A stretch of DNA of 64,000 nucleotides, from contig JABIVD010000007.1 in the NCBI GenBank assembly GCA_018667335.1, forward strand, positions 16,425-80,424, written 5' to 3'. Both the position numbers and the translations under genes were made by a program. Numbering within the stretch: the first letter of the stretch is position 1; each line of letters opens with the position of its first letter. Under the pieces are notes generated by a model. That model saw nothing but the letters and a program-made list of their open reading frames with translations. It ran no database searches and was not told the origin of the DNA. Shown here in pieces: positions 30,600-39,097 of this stretch. The DNA comes from Rhodospirillaceae bacterium (lineage in GTDB: Bacteria; Pseudomonadota; Alphaproteobacteria; UBA6615).

Positions 30600-31730
30600 T
30601 CAGCTTGCGCGTTTGTAGTTTGCGGGCACGAACGGCAGATCCACCAGCGTGGCGGCCACCGTTCGGCCTCGCAGTTCGATATTCAATGCCGTGCCGACCG
30701 TGGCACTGGCGGTACTCACATATCCCATCGCCACGGGACCTCCGACCGACGGTCCGAACCCGCCGCTGGTGACAATCCCAATCTCGACGTCGCCCGCATC
30801 ACGGATCACCGCGCCCTCGCGCACCGGTGCCCGGCCGTCGGGCAGGAGTCCCACCCGTTTGCGCAGCGGCCCGTCTTTCAGCTGCTCCAGAATTGACCCG
30901 GCTCCCGGGAAATCGGCCGTCTCGCGCCGTCGCTTGCCGACAGCCCAGGTCAGGCCGGCCTCGATGGGCGATGTGGCCGTATCAATATCGTGACCGTAGA
31001 GGCAAAGACCGGCTTCCAGCCGCAACGAATCCCGAGCACCGAGCCCGACGGGTTCCACATCGTCATGCGCCAGCAAGGTCTGCGCCAGGCGGGCCGCCGC
31101 GTCATTCGGCAGCGAAATCTCGAACCCGTCCTCACCCGTATATCCCGACCGCGTGACATAGGCGGCGGTCCCGGCCAAGATCATCTCCGCACCCTGCATG
31201 AAAACCAGGTCGCGGCATGCCGGCGCCAGTTCGCTGAGCACCGCCTCGGCCTTCGGCCCCTGGAGCGCCAGCAAGGCGCGATCTTCAAGAATCTGCAGCT
31301 CCGCGTCGCCGCCCAGCTGGGCGGCGATATGGGCGAAGTCCGCATCCTTGCAAGCGGCATTGACCACCAGGAACAAGGCTGGAACGCCGTTCTCCTCAAT
31401 CCGGGTGACCATCAGATCGTCGCGGATGCCACCCGTGTCATTGAGCAACAGCGTGTAGCGCATGCGGTCGGTCGCGAGCCCCGCGATGTCGCCCGGAACG
31501 AGCCGCTCGAAACACGCTGCGGGATCGTCCCCGCGCAGGATCGCCTGGCCCATGTGAGATACGTCGAACAGGCCCGCCGCACTGCGCGTCGCATTGTGCT
31601 CGGCAATGATGCCGGCAGGATATTGCACCGGCATCGCGTAGCCCGCGAAGGGGACCATGCGGGCCCCCAGGGACACGTGCAGATCATAAAGAGGAGTCTT
31701 GCGCACTTCTGTATCTGAGGCTGTCGCCAC
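30600..31730 (-). CDS. gcvT: Glycine cleavage system T protein (aminomethyltransferase)
   Basis: This 376-residue enzyme transfers the methylene group from lipoyl-GcvH to tetrahydrofolate, releasing ammonia. RKTPLYDLHVSLGARMVPFAG, DVSHMGQ and SGYTGEDGFEIS are hallmarks, with the folate-contacting Asp in LFDVSHMG. The GTG at 31730 is preferred: GGGAGAG lies just upstream and the family N terminus begins there. An ATG 84 bases earlier would run through riboswitch sequence. First gene of the gcvTHPAPB operon. Confidence 0.94.
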   Translation of the reverse strand: MATASDTEVRKTPLYDLHVSLGARMVPFAGYAMPVQYPAGIIAEHNATRSAAGLFDVSHMGQAILRGDDPAACFERLVPGDIAGLATDRMRYTLLLNDTGGIRDDLMVTRIEENGVPALFLVVNAACKDADFAHIAAQLGGDAELQILEDRALLALQGPKAEAVLSELAPACRDLVFMQGAEMILAGTAAYVTRSGYTGEDGFEISLPNDAAARLAQTLLAHDDVEPVGLGARDSLRLEAGLCLYGHDIDTATSPIEAGLTWAVGKRRRETADFPGAGSILEQLKDGPLRKRVGLLPDGRAPVREGAVIRDAGDVEIGIVTSGGFGPSVGGPVAMGYVSTASATVGTALNIELRGRTVAATLVDLPFVPANYKRAS

Positions 31731-31774
31731 GTCGCTCTCCCGGTCCAAGCAAAGACACACAGCGCACCAGTTGC

Positions 31775-31990
31775 GCCGCCTGCCCCACTCTGTCGTCAGA
31801 CCTGAGAGATTCACTTCGCCCGGTTAGATTCGGACGGAGCTTACGCCTTCGGTGAGGCCCGGGACCGTAGGTACCCGGCCGGGCCTGCTTTCCAGAGTGT
31901 CATCCCCCTTGCGGTCCTGGATGCCTGAGAGTTTCCGGGGCGGTTGCTCCTTCGGCGCCGGCCAACAAGCCGGTCTCTCCCGCTGGGGTC
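31775..31990 (-). ncRNA. Tandem glycine riboswitch
   Basis: On the minus strand two aptamers follow each other, each with a conserved core. Aptamer 1 (about 31984-31886) has GGGAGAGACC, CGCCGAAGGAGC and CTCTCAGGCA. Aptamer 2 (about 31884-31780) has CCGAAGGCGTAAGCTC and CTCTCAGGTCTG, closing with CAGAGTGGGG. The CTCTCAGG cores are at 31931-31924 and 31808-31801. It precedes gcvT, the classic target, so glycine is expected to switch on the glycine cleavage operon. About 50 bases separate it from the GTG, and no T-rich terminator is seen there, favouring control of translation. Confidence 0.93.
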
Positions 31991-32096
31991 ACATGACAAT
32001 TTTACTCAATGCCGGGGTGCGACTCGGGCCGCGCCCCTCCATCGACATTATGCCTCACCGGGGAGGAGTCAACCTGCACCGGACGGCGGCTGTGGA

Positions 32097-32681
32097 CTAA
32101 CGTCCACGCTTGTTGAGGTTGTACTTCAGCTCGTCATCCGAGAGCACGAACCCGACAAAGACACCGAATGCATCACCGCGCTGGCCTGCCTGCAACGGGA
32201 TCTTTTGGATCAGCTCTTCGGCGAAGCTCAGCCGGTTGCGGTTGCCCTCAAACGCGACGCTCGTCTCGAATTCCTCACGCGCCAGGATATTCTCTTCCGT
32301 GTCGGCGATGGCGACAAAATATTTGATGGTCGCTTCGCGCGTCACCGCAGCCGGACCACGTGTCGTGACCAGCAGGAGTTGCAGGTCGACGTCGACCACC
32401 CCGGTTCTGTCGTCCTTGATGTCGGTGTCGCAAAACCCTTTGAAATCTGCGATTCGCGCTTCCAGCGTGACATCCGTCAGATCGCGCCCCTGGCCGGGCA
32501 GAAACTGGGTTATTTCCGCGGCATCCTGGACGATCACGATGTTCGGACAGGCCGGCGCCGGAGCGGCCGGGCCCTGTTGGCACGCCGCCAGAACAAACAG
32601 CGCGAGAGCGGCCCATCCCGGTTTGGCCCACCCGGTTCCATCTCGTCCGGTTCCAGCGCGTCCGGTTTGCAGAAGTTTCAT
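32097..32681 (-). CDS. Lipoprotein of unknown function
   Basis: This 194-residue predicted lipoprotein has the lipobox LAAC after the hydrophobic stretch WAALALFVLAAC. The n-region (TGRAGTGRDGTGWAKPGW) is encoded by degenerate 15-bp tandem repeats. The mature part contains CPNIVIVQDAAEITQFLPG, KGFCDTD and VDVDLQLLLVTTRGPAA, with two to three cysteines. No family function is known to me. The start at 32681 is chosen because it gives a proper lipoprotein signal. It lies between the CDGSH gene and the glycine riboswitch. Confidence 0.75.
   Translation of the reverse strand: MKLLQTGRAGTGRDGTGWAKPGWAALALFVLAACQQGPAAPAPACPNIVIVQDAAEITQFLPGQGRDLTDVTLEARIADFKGFCDTDIKDDRTGVVDVDLQLLLVTTRGPAAVTREATIKYFVAIADTEENILAREEFETSVAFEGNRNRLSFAEELIQKIPLQAGQRGDAFGVFVGFVLSDDELKYNLNKRGR
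32608..32667. repeat. 15-bp tandem repeats in a lipoprotein signal region
   Basis: Four units of 15 bases lie in tandem; the clearest are CCATCTCGTCCGGTT (32638-32652) and CCAGCGCGTCCGGTT (32653-32667). The other two are degenerate. The period is a multiple of three, so copy changes would lengthen the signal peptide n-region without shifting frame. Confidence 0.8.
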
Positions 32682-32700
32682 GGGATCAGCAAATGTCTGG

Positions 32701-32940
32701 TCAAAGGGAATTGTGCGTGCCGTCGCAGAACGGCTGGTCATCGGTTTTCTTGCAACAGCAGAACCACACCGTTTTGGCTTCATCGCTTTCGAACATGACC
32801 GGCACAAAATCAGTGCCCTTGTGGGCGCTGTCGCAGAAGGGCTGCTTCTTGCTGCGCCCGCAGACGCACCACCAATACTTCCGGCCGGGAATCACATCCA
32901 CGGCGATCGGTTCCTTCTGTGGGATCTCCGGATCAGCCAT
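32701..32940 (-). CDS. CDGSH iron-sulfur domain protein with two motifs
   Basis: This 79-residue protein has two CDGSH-type 2Fe-2S motifs, CVCGRSKKQPFCDSAH and CCCKKTDDQPFCDGTH, each with three Cys and one His ligand. Two motifs in one chain resemble CISD3-type monomers rather than mitoNEET dimers. The N terminus is short and has no membrane anchor, so the protein is probably cytosolic. The start at 32940 has GGAGA eight bases upstream. Role unknown; redox or Fe-S handling is inferred. Confidence 0.9.
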   Translation of the reverse strand: MADPEIPQKEPIAVDVIPGRKYWWCVCGRSKKQPFCDSAHKGTDFVPVMFESDEAKTVWFCCCKKTDDQPFCDGTHNSL

Positions 32941-33093
32941 CACTTTTCTCCACACATCGCACCGTGCCTTGCACCGTGCAGCGCCACTAAGATATTACGG
33001 GTACGCGGCAATTGACCGTGTGAAAACATTACGAGAGCGACGGACCCAGAACAAGGTCAGTCATGGCTCGACAACGCGTTTCGGAATGGTTCG

Positions 33094-34038
33094 ATGTCGA
33101 AATCACCTCTGACGATCCTGCTGGCACAACCACGTGGCTTCTGCGCGGGCGTCGATCGGGCCATACAGATCGTCGAACAGGCGCTGGAACGCTATGGACG
33201 GCCGATATACGTGCGCCACGAGATCGTGCACAACCGGTTCGTGGTGGAGAACCTCGAGCGGCAGGGCGCCGTTTTCGTGGACGAACTCTCGGAGGTTCCT
33301 GACGACGCGAAGGTTATATTTTCGGCGCACGGTGTGCCCAAATCCGTGCCGGTGGAGGCTGTACGCCGCGATCTGTTCTACCTCGACGCCACCTGCCCGC
33401 TGGTCAGCAAGGTCCACAACCAGGCCCAGCATCAGCAGCGCGCCGGCCGCCACATCCTGTTGATCGGGCATGAGGGGCATCCGGAGGTGATCGGCACCAT
33501 GGGTCAGCTGCCCGAGGGCTCGATCACCCTTGTCGAAACGGTCGAGGATGTCGCGACTCTCGACATCGCGCAGGAAACACCGCTCGCATATGTGACCCAG
33601 ACGACCCTGTCCGTCGATGACACGGCCGCGATCGTGGATGCGCTTCGCGCGCAGTTCCCGAACATCGCGGAGCCCGGGTCGGAAGACATCTGCTATGCGA
33701 CCACCAACCGCCAGGAGGCGGTCAAGGCAATCGCCGGGCGGTGCGAGGCCATGATCGTGATCGGTGCGCCGAACTCCTCGAATTCCAACCGCCTCGTCGA
33801 GGTCGCGCTGCGATCCGGTTGTCGCGACGCGGCCCTGGTCGAACGCGCCAGCGGCATGGACTGGGCGCGGTTTGATGGCTGCAACACGCTGGGGCTGACC
33901 GCGGGGGCATCGGCGCCCGAAACCCTGGTCGAGGAGTTCGTTGAAGCCTGCCGCGAGCGGTACGATGTGACGATCGAAGAAATCTCGGTGCGCGAGGAGA
34001 ATGTGCATTTCAACCTCCCCCGTGCCTTGATCGCCTAG
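33094..34038 (+). CDS. ispH: 4-hydroxy-3-methylbut-2-enyl diphosphate reductase
   Basis: This 314-residue cytosolic Fe-S enzyme makes IPP and DMAPP in the last step of the MEP pathway. Cluster cysteines are Cys17 ([12 protein letters not shown]), Cys101 ([11 protein letters not shown]) and Cys200 ([11 protein letters not shown]). The catalytic HxxE-type segment [10 protein letters not shown] and the SSNSNRLVE substrate loop are present. It heads a cluster with thrB and rnhA. Confidence 0.96.
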   Translation: MSKSPLTILLAQPRGFCAGVDRAIQIVEQALERYGRPIYVRHEIVHNRFVVENLERQGAVFVDELSEVPDDAKVIFSAHGVPKSVPVEAVRRDLFYLDATCPLVSKVHNQAQHQQRAGRHILLIGHEGHPEVIGTMGQLPEGSITLVETVEDVATLDIAQETPLAYVTQTTLSVDDTAAIVDALRAQFPNIAEPGSEDICYATTNRQEAVKAIAGRCEAMIVIGAPNSSNSNRLVEVALRSGCRDAALVERASGMDWARFDGCNTLGLTAGASAPETLVEEFVEACRERYDVTIEEISVREENVHFNLPRALIA

Positions 34039-34049
34039 GCGCCGCTCCG

Positions 34050-35048
34050 ATGGCCGTCTACACCGACGTTACCGACGAAGACCTCGTTGCCTTTCTCGGC
34101 GACTACGATATCGGCGAGGTCGTCTCGCTCAAGGGCATCGCGGAAGGCGTCGAGAACACCAATTATCTCCTCCAGACCCTGACGTCTGACGCGGCGGCAC
34201 CTCAGAACTACATCCTCACCCTTTACGAGAAACGGGTCCGTCGCGACGACCTCCCGTATTTCCTGGGGCTCATGGACCATCTGGCAGAGAATGGCATTTC
34301 CTGTCCGACCCCGATCCATGGGCGCGATGGCGCAGCTCTACGCGAACTCGCCGGCCGGCCGGCCGCAATTGCATCATTCCTTTCCGGCATGTGGCCAAAG
34401 AAAAGCACGCCCAAGCACTGCGCCGAGCTCGGCGCATCGCTCGCGCGGATGCACGATGCCGGACAAAGCTTCGACGGCAGCCGCGCCAACGACATGTCCG
34501 TCGCGGGGTGGCAGACCCTCGTCGCCCAGACCCGCGACCAGGCCGACGATGTCGTCCCCGGCCTCAAGGACCTGCTCGATGCAGAGCTCAGTGAGATATC
34601 ATCGCATTGGCCGGACAACCTGCCGAACGGGGTGATCCATGCCGACCTGTTTCCCGACAATGTTTTCTTCCTCGGGGATCGTTTGTCGGGTTTCATCGAT
34701 TTCTACTTCGCCTGCAACGACGCACTTGCCTACGACCTGGCGATTTGCATCAACGCGTGGTGCTTCGAAGCCGACAACAGCCTGAACGTCACCAAGGCCC
34801 GCGCGCTGTTGCGCGGCTATGCCTCGGTCCGGCCCCTCACCCGGCAGGAATTCGACGCGCTGCCACAACTGGCACGCGGCAGCGCCCTGCGCTTCCTGCT
34901 CACGCGGCTGTATGACTGGGTCAATCACGACCCGGCGGCCTTCGTTCAACCCAAGGACCCCAAACAATTCCTGGGCCGGCTGCGGTTTCATCAGCAGGTG
35001 GACGGCCCGGGCGCCTATGGCGTCAGTTTCGAGGATGTAAGCGCATGA
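34050..35048 (+). CDS. thrB: Homoserine kinase (APH-fold type)
   Basis: This 332-residue enzyme phosphorylates L-homoserine for threonine synthesis. It belongs to the ThrB type with an aminoglycoside-kinase fold. Supporting segments are [16 protein letters not shown] with the ATP lysine region, the catalytic [13 protein letters not shown] and the metal-binding [11 protein letters not shown]. thrC is 7 kb away on the other strand. The stop overlaps the rnhA start (ATGA). Confidence 0.94.
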   Translation: MAVYTDVTDEDLVAFLGDYDIGEVVSLKGIAEGVENTNYLLQTLTSDAAAPQNYILTLYEKRVRRDDLPYFLGLMDHLAENGISCPTPIHGRDGAALRELAGRPAAIASFLSGMWPKKSTPKHCAELGASLARMHDAGQSFDGSRANDMSVAGWQTLVAQTRDQADDVVPGLKDLLDAELSEISSHWPDNLPNGVIHADLFPDNVFFLGDRLSGFIDFYFACNDALAYDLAICINAWCFEADNSLNVTKARALLRGYASVRPLTRQEFDALPQLARGSALRFLLTRLYDWVNHDPAAFVQPKDPKQFLGRLRFHQQVDGPGAYGVSFEDVSA

Positions 35049-35488
35049 GTGATACGAGCCGGATCGTGATCTTCACCGATGGTGCCTGCTCGGGTAATCC
35101 GGGACCCGGCGGCTGGGGCGCCATCCTGCGTGCCGGCGAGCACGAAAAGGAACTTTCGGGCGGCGAAGACGAGACAACGAACAACCGGATGGAGCTGATG
35201 GCCGCCATCGCGGCGCTCGAGGAGCTCAAAAAGCCCTCGCCGATCGACCTGTTCACGGATTCCACCTATGTGCGGGACGGGATCATGAAATGGATCCACA
35301 ACTGGAAGCGCAACGGCTGGAAGACCGCCGCCAGGAAGCCGGTCAAGAATGTCGATCTGTGGAAACGCCTCGAATTGGCGATGGAACCCCACAACATCGA
35401 ATGGCATTGGGTGAAGGGACATAACGGGCATCCCGACAATGAGCGCGCCGACGAACTCGCGCGCAACGCGATTATCCCTCTCGCCTGA
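35045..35488 (+). CDS. rnhA: Ribonuclease HI
   Basis: This 147-residue enzyme degrades RNA in RNA-DNA hybrids. The acidic active-site residues are Asp12 ([16 protein letters not shown]), Glu50 (NRMELMA) and Asp72 (FTDSTYV), with the fourth in DNERADELA. The basic handle [17 protein letters not shown] is present. It is coupled to thrB by a four-base overlap. Confidence 0.96.
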   Translation: MSDTSRIVIFTDGACSGNPGPGGWGAILRAGEHEKELSGGEDETTNNRMELMAAIAALEELKKPSPIDLFTDSTYVRDGIMKWIHNWKRNGWKTAARKPVKNVDLWKRLELAMEPHNIEWHWVKGHNGHPDNERADELARNAIIPLA

Positions 35489-35511
35489 GCGAACGGAACG
35501 TCCCAACGAAA

Positions 35512-35533
35512 ACGGGGGCCCGAAGGCCCCCGT
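35512..35533. terminator. Intrinsic terminator between rnhA and the peroxiredoxin gene
   Basis: ACGGGGGCC and GGCCCCCGT form a nine-pair stem around CGAA. The T-rich tail (TTTTCGTT) exists on the minus strand, so it mainly ends the peroxiredoxin message, but the stem can serve rnhA too. Confidence 0.8.
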
Positions 35534-35556
35534 CATCTTATCGAACGGCGGAAAGC

Positions 35557-36039
35557 CTAGAGGTGTTCGAGAACGCTCTCGGCCGAGCTTTTCTCGAAAG
35601 CACCGCCGTCGTCCAGAAGAACCTCGGTCACCGTGCCGTCATCGACGATGATCGCGAAACGCTGGCTACGCACGCCAAGTCCCCGATCAACGAGATCGAG
35701 CTCCATGCCGAGTTCCTTGGTGAAGGCGGCCGAACCATCGGCCAGCATCATCACATTGTCGCCGACGGACTGATCCTTGCCCCAGGCTTCCATGACAAAC
35801 GGGTCATTCACGGCCATGCAGGCAATCGTGTCGACGCCCTTGGCCTTGATCTCACCGGCCTTCTGAACGAAACCGGGCAGATGCTGCGCCGAGCAGGTAG
35901 GCGTGAACGCGCCGGGTACCGAAAACAGCACGACCTTCTTGCCGCTGAACAGGGCATCGGTCGAAACCTGGTCGATGCCGTCCGCTGTTTTGTGCGCGAG
36001 CGCGCTCGCCGGAATCTTGTCGCCTACATTGATCGCCAT
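35557..36039 (-). CDS. Peroxiredoxin, Prx5 type
   Basis: This 160-residue thiol peroxidase reduces hydrogen and organic peroxides. PGAFTPTCS contains peroxidatic Cys49, and the family Arg lies in GLGVRSQRFAIIVDDG. Another cysteine at 74 (DTIACMAVND) may or may not act in resolution. The reductant is unknown; glutathione or thioredoxin is likely, and gshA is in the window. It lies downstream of dsbD in reverse order and ends at a shared hairpin. Confidence 0.92.
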   Translation of the reverse strand: MAINVGDKIPASALAHKTADGIDQVSTDALFSGKKVVLFSVPGAFTPTCSAQHLPGFVQKAGEIKAKGVDTIACMAVNDPFVMEAWGKDQSVGDNVMMLADGSAAFTKELGMELDLVDRGLGVRSQRFAIIVDDGTVTEVLLDDGGAFEKSSAESVLEHL

Positions 36040-36179
36040 CTATCTCTCCTCGATCGGGTGCGGTTCGGGCCGCACGAACAATTCCGTCCGACCGACCGCA
36101 TCATTGATATCGGTTCGCAACATAGTCTGAATTGCGGAAAGTTCCAGTCCTGGATCAGTGGAAAATCCGGCGCGGGGCG

Positions 36180-38336
36180 TTATTTTTCGGCCACCGCAGT
36201 TGTCAGGCCGGCTTCCGTCAGCCCGCCGAAGACCGCGTTGCTGGACAACAGTTCCGGCAACACCACGCCACGGGGGGATTCCGGCCCGTAGATGACGTTG
36301 AACGGAATTCCGAAGCGGCTGAACGACGCGAGATATCTGGCAATCGTATCACTCGGCTTGGTCCAGTCGGCGCGCATCAGGACCACATCCCCGCGCGTGA
36401 ATATGTCGTTCACGGCCTCGGTCTCCAGGACTCGCTTCTTGTTGACCTGACAGGTGATGCACCATTCTGCCGTGACATCCACGAAGACCACATTCCCCTG
36501 CGCCACGAGCCCCGGGATCGCGGCCTGGTCGAAGGGAATCCAGGCCTCATCAAGTGCGGCGATCTGGGACTGGTCACGCACCCCGATGCCGAGTGCCGGC
36601 AGCGCGGTCGGTACCACGAAGGAGATGATTGCCGCGGCAAACACGCCGGCACCAAGCATCCGACCCGTCCGTTCCGGGACGCGGTTGCGGAGCGCAAACA
36701 GTGCGAAAATTGCGGCCATAAGAACCGCCACAGTCACCGCAGCTTCGACCGACACCTGCACCGCCATCACCGTCAACAGCCAGACGGCCGTCGCGATCAA
36801 CGCGAGCGACAGGAATTTCTTGAGACCATTCATCCACGGACCCGGGCGCGGCAGCTTCGTGGCCAGCACCGGGAAGAGGGCAACGAGAATGAACGGCGAT
36901 GCCATGCCGAACCCCAGCGCGAGGAAAATCGAATAAATCTCGACGGCACCACGGCTCAGCGCAAAGCCGATGGAGGTACCGAGGAACGGCGCCGTGCAGG
37001 GCGTCGCGAGTATGGTCGCAAACGCACCCTGGAAGAACTGACCGCCGAGCGAGCTCTTGTTGCCCGCGGCCACCGCGACATCCGACACCTTGCCGGGCAG
37101 ACGGACTTCGAACAGGCCCCACATGTTGGCGGCGAACAGGGTCAGGATCACCACCAGTGCCACGACGAAGATCGGCTGCTGGAACTGAATGCCCCAACCG
37201 ACCGCCAACCCCGCCGACTTAACACCCACCGCAAGACTTGCCAGTGCCAGGAAGGACACGATGATACCGGCGGTCGTGGCCAGGAAACCGAGGCGAACCT
37301 CCTTCGGATCGCCGCCGCCATGGCTGACCACCGACAGAAGCTTGATCGATATCACCGGCAGCACACACGGCATGAGGTTCAAAATCAGCCCGCCGACCAG
37401 TGCCAGTGCCATGATCGACAGCAGCGTCGTGATCGCCAAACTACCCGTATCGACATGCGCCAGGCCGTTCGCCAACGGCAGGGCGCTGGCCTCGATGCTC
37501 CGCGCACCGTCGATCAAGGTGAAGACCAGCGGGTCGCTTTCGAGATCAACCGGGGCCCCCTCGCCGAAAATATCCTCCGCCGTGACCGACGCCAGGACGA
37601 CGCGCCCGCCCTCGAGGAACTCAAAATCAGGCTTCGAGAAAACCACATCGCCGGAACCCTCGACCAGAAGGTCGGGTGTCAGAAACGGTGTGTCCGCGCG
37701 AAAGGCCGTCCGGATCAGCGGATTCGCATTGGTGCCCGAAACATCGGCACCCTCGAAGATAAGCCCCGCACGGCTGCCGTCGCCCGGCACCTGGTTCTGG
37801 TACCGGTCGATCATATTCGCGAATTCCGACGGATTGGCCGGCCCGGCGGGAAGATCGAGCGTCGCGTTGAACGTATGGGGAATGCAGACATCGTCGCAGA
37901 TGAGCAGATCGACCCGCGCGCGCAACGAAACCGCCTCGCCGACCTTGCGCAGATGCGCGTTGATCGGGAACACGACCTGCTTTTCGTAGCCGAACGTTTC
38001 CAGATCGTAGTAGTTGAAGCGCACAGGCGCCGGCCACAGGAACGCCGCCGTCTCCAGATTGCCCGAATTTTCCCATTCCACATGGGGCGGAATGCCGGCA
38101 TCCCCGGGCGAGCGCCAATAGGTCTTCCAGCCGTCATCCAGACGCACTTCGAGGCCCAACGGGATCGTTTCCAGGTCGCCCACCGCCGTGGTCGCCGAAA
38201 TCAGGCGAATATCGGCCTTCGGACCCTCCAGCCAGTCGGTCGCGGTGTCGCTCATGGCGAGGCTCGGCCACAATATCGCCGGAATGACAGCTACAATCGC
38301 TGCAAGACGCAAGAAATCACGGAAACGCGGTACCAT
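36180..38336 (-). CDS. DsbD-like protein-disulfide reductase
   Basis: This 718-residue inner-membrane protein is built of a signal peptide, an N-terminal periplasmic DsbD-alpha-like domain (CDDVCIPHTF), a membrane domain of eight or so helices with paired cysteines (LNLMPCVLPVISIK and ATPCTAPFLGTS), and a C-terminal thioredoxin domain with WCITCQVNK. It moves electrons from cytosolic thioredoxin to exported thiols. The architecture fits DsbD/ScsB relatives. The downstream peroxiredoxin is 140 bases away. Divergent from yqgE. Confidence 0.92.
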   Translation of the reverse strand: MVPRFRDFLRLAAIVAVIPAILWPSLAMSDTATDWLEGPKADIRLISATTAVGDLETIPLGLEVRLDDGWKTYWRSPGDAGIPPHVEWENSGNLETAAFLWPAPVRFNYYDLETFGYEKQVVFPINAHLRKVGEAVSLRARVDLLICDDVCIPHTFNATLDLPAGPANPSEFANMIDRYQNQVPGDGSRAGLIFEGADVSGTNANPLIRTAFRADTPFLTPDLLVEGSGDVVFSKPDFEFLEGGRVVLASVTAEDIFGEGAPVDLESDPLVFTLIDGARSIEASALPLANGLAHVDTGSLAITTLLSIMALALVGGLILNLMPCVLPVISIKLLSVVSHGGGDPKEVRLGFLATTAGIIVSFLALASLAVGVKSAGLAVGWGIQFQQPIFVVALVVILTLFAANMWGLFEVRLPGKVSDVAVAAGNKSSLGGQFFQGAFATILATPCTAPFLGTSIGFALSRGAVEIYSIFLALGFGMASPFILVALFPVLATKLPRPGPWMNGLKKFLSLALIATAVWLLTVMAVQVSVEAAVTVAVLMAAIFALFALRNRVPERTGRMLGAGVFAAAIISFVVPTALPALGIGVRDQSQIAALDEAWIPFDQAAIPGLVAQGNVVFVDVTAEWCITCQVNKKRVLETEAVNDIFTRGDVVLMRADWTKPSDTIARYLASFSRFGIPFNVIYGPESPRGVVLPELLSSNAVFGGLTEAGLTTAVAEK

Positions 38337-38501
38337 ATTGTTCGTGCCCCGGCTCGTATGCCTGTGACGGTGATAATGAATTGTTATGCTTGAAATATAG
38401 GAATGATTGGCCCGGAATATAGCGGCTTAGCGCTCAACAGCCCTCACAATCACGTGTCGGAACAAGTCTTCGAACTCCTTCATCAGGAAGCCAGGAAAGC
38501 C

Positions 38502-39080
38502 ATGACGGACACCGAAACCACGGCAGGGGCGTATTTTGAAGGTCAAATGCTGCTGGCGATGCCCGCGATGACCGATCCGCGCTTCGAGCGCGCCGTCATC
38601 TATATGTGTGCACACAATGATGAAGGCGCAATGGGTCTGGTGATTAACAAGACACTCGATTCGATTGATTTCCGCGAACTCCTCGGACAATTGGATATCC
38701 CCGCCGCCGACAACGCGCGTGATGTTCCGGTTCACTTCGGTGGTCCCGTCGAGAATCAACGCGGCTTCGTTCTTCATTCCAATGAATACCGCCATGCCGA
38801 GACATTGATGGTCACCGAGCATGTCGGCCTGACGGCAACCCTCGATATCCTGCGCGCGCTCGCCCAGGGTGAGGGTCCGGAACGTTCGATCCTGGCGCTC
38901 GGATATGCAGGTTGGGGGGCAGGACAGCTCGATTCCGAAATACAGGACAATGCCTGGCTCTCCGTGCCCTACGACGAAGGCCTGATGTTCGAGGTCAGCG
39001 ATGGCGACAAGTGGGAACGCGCCTTCAACAGCATCGGCGTCGATCTGTCGGTCCTGTCGGATACCGCCGGACGGGCCTAG
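38502..39080 (+). CDS. YqgE/AlgH family protein
   Basis: This 192-residue protein of the UPF0301 family has GQMLLAMPAMTDPRFERAVIY, NDEGAMGLVINK, FGGPVENQRGFVLHS and the C-terminal LGYAGWGAGQLDSEIQ. Its biochemical role is not established. The ATG at 38502 is chosen because AGGAAAG lies just upstream and the family N terminus follows. Confidence 0.9.
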   Translation: MTDTETTAGAYFEGQMLLAMPAMTDPRFERAVIYMCAHNDEGAMGLVINKTLDSIDFRELLGQLDIPAADNARDVPVHFGGPVENQRGFVLHSNEYRHAETLMVTEHVGLTATLDILRALAQGEGPERSILALGYAGWGAGQLDSEIQDNAWLSVPYDEGLMFEVSDGDKWERAFNSIGVDLSVLSDTAGRA

Positions 39081-39097
39081 CGTCAGCCAGTCCAGGG

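Noticed and set aside
32040..32080. TTGACT with CATAAT upstream of the glycine riboswitch, considered as its promoter
   Set aside because: The spacing is only 14 bases; with a 16-base spacer the -10 match becomes poor, so I do not list it as a feature.
36132..38393. Plus-strand frame of 753 codons opposite dsbD
   Set aside because: It is antisense to a well-supported DsbD-like gene and is a low-complexity run of Arg, Gln, His and Asp, typical of a codon-position shadow.
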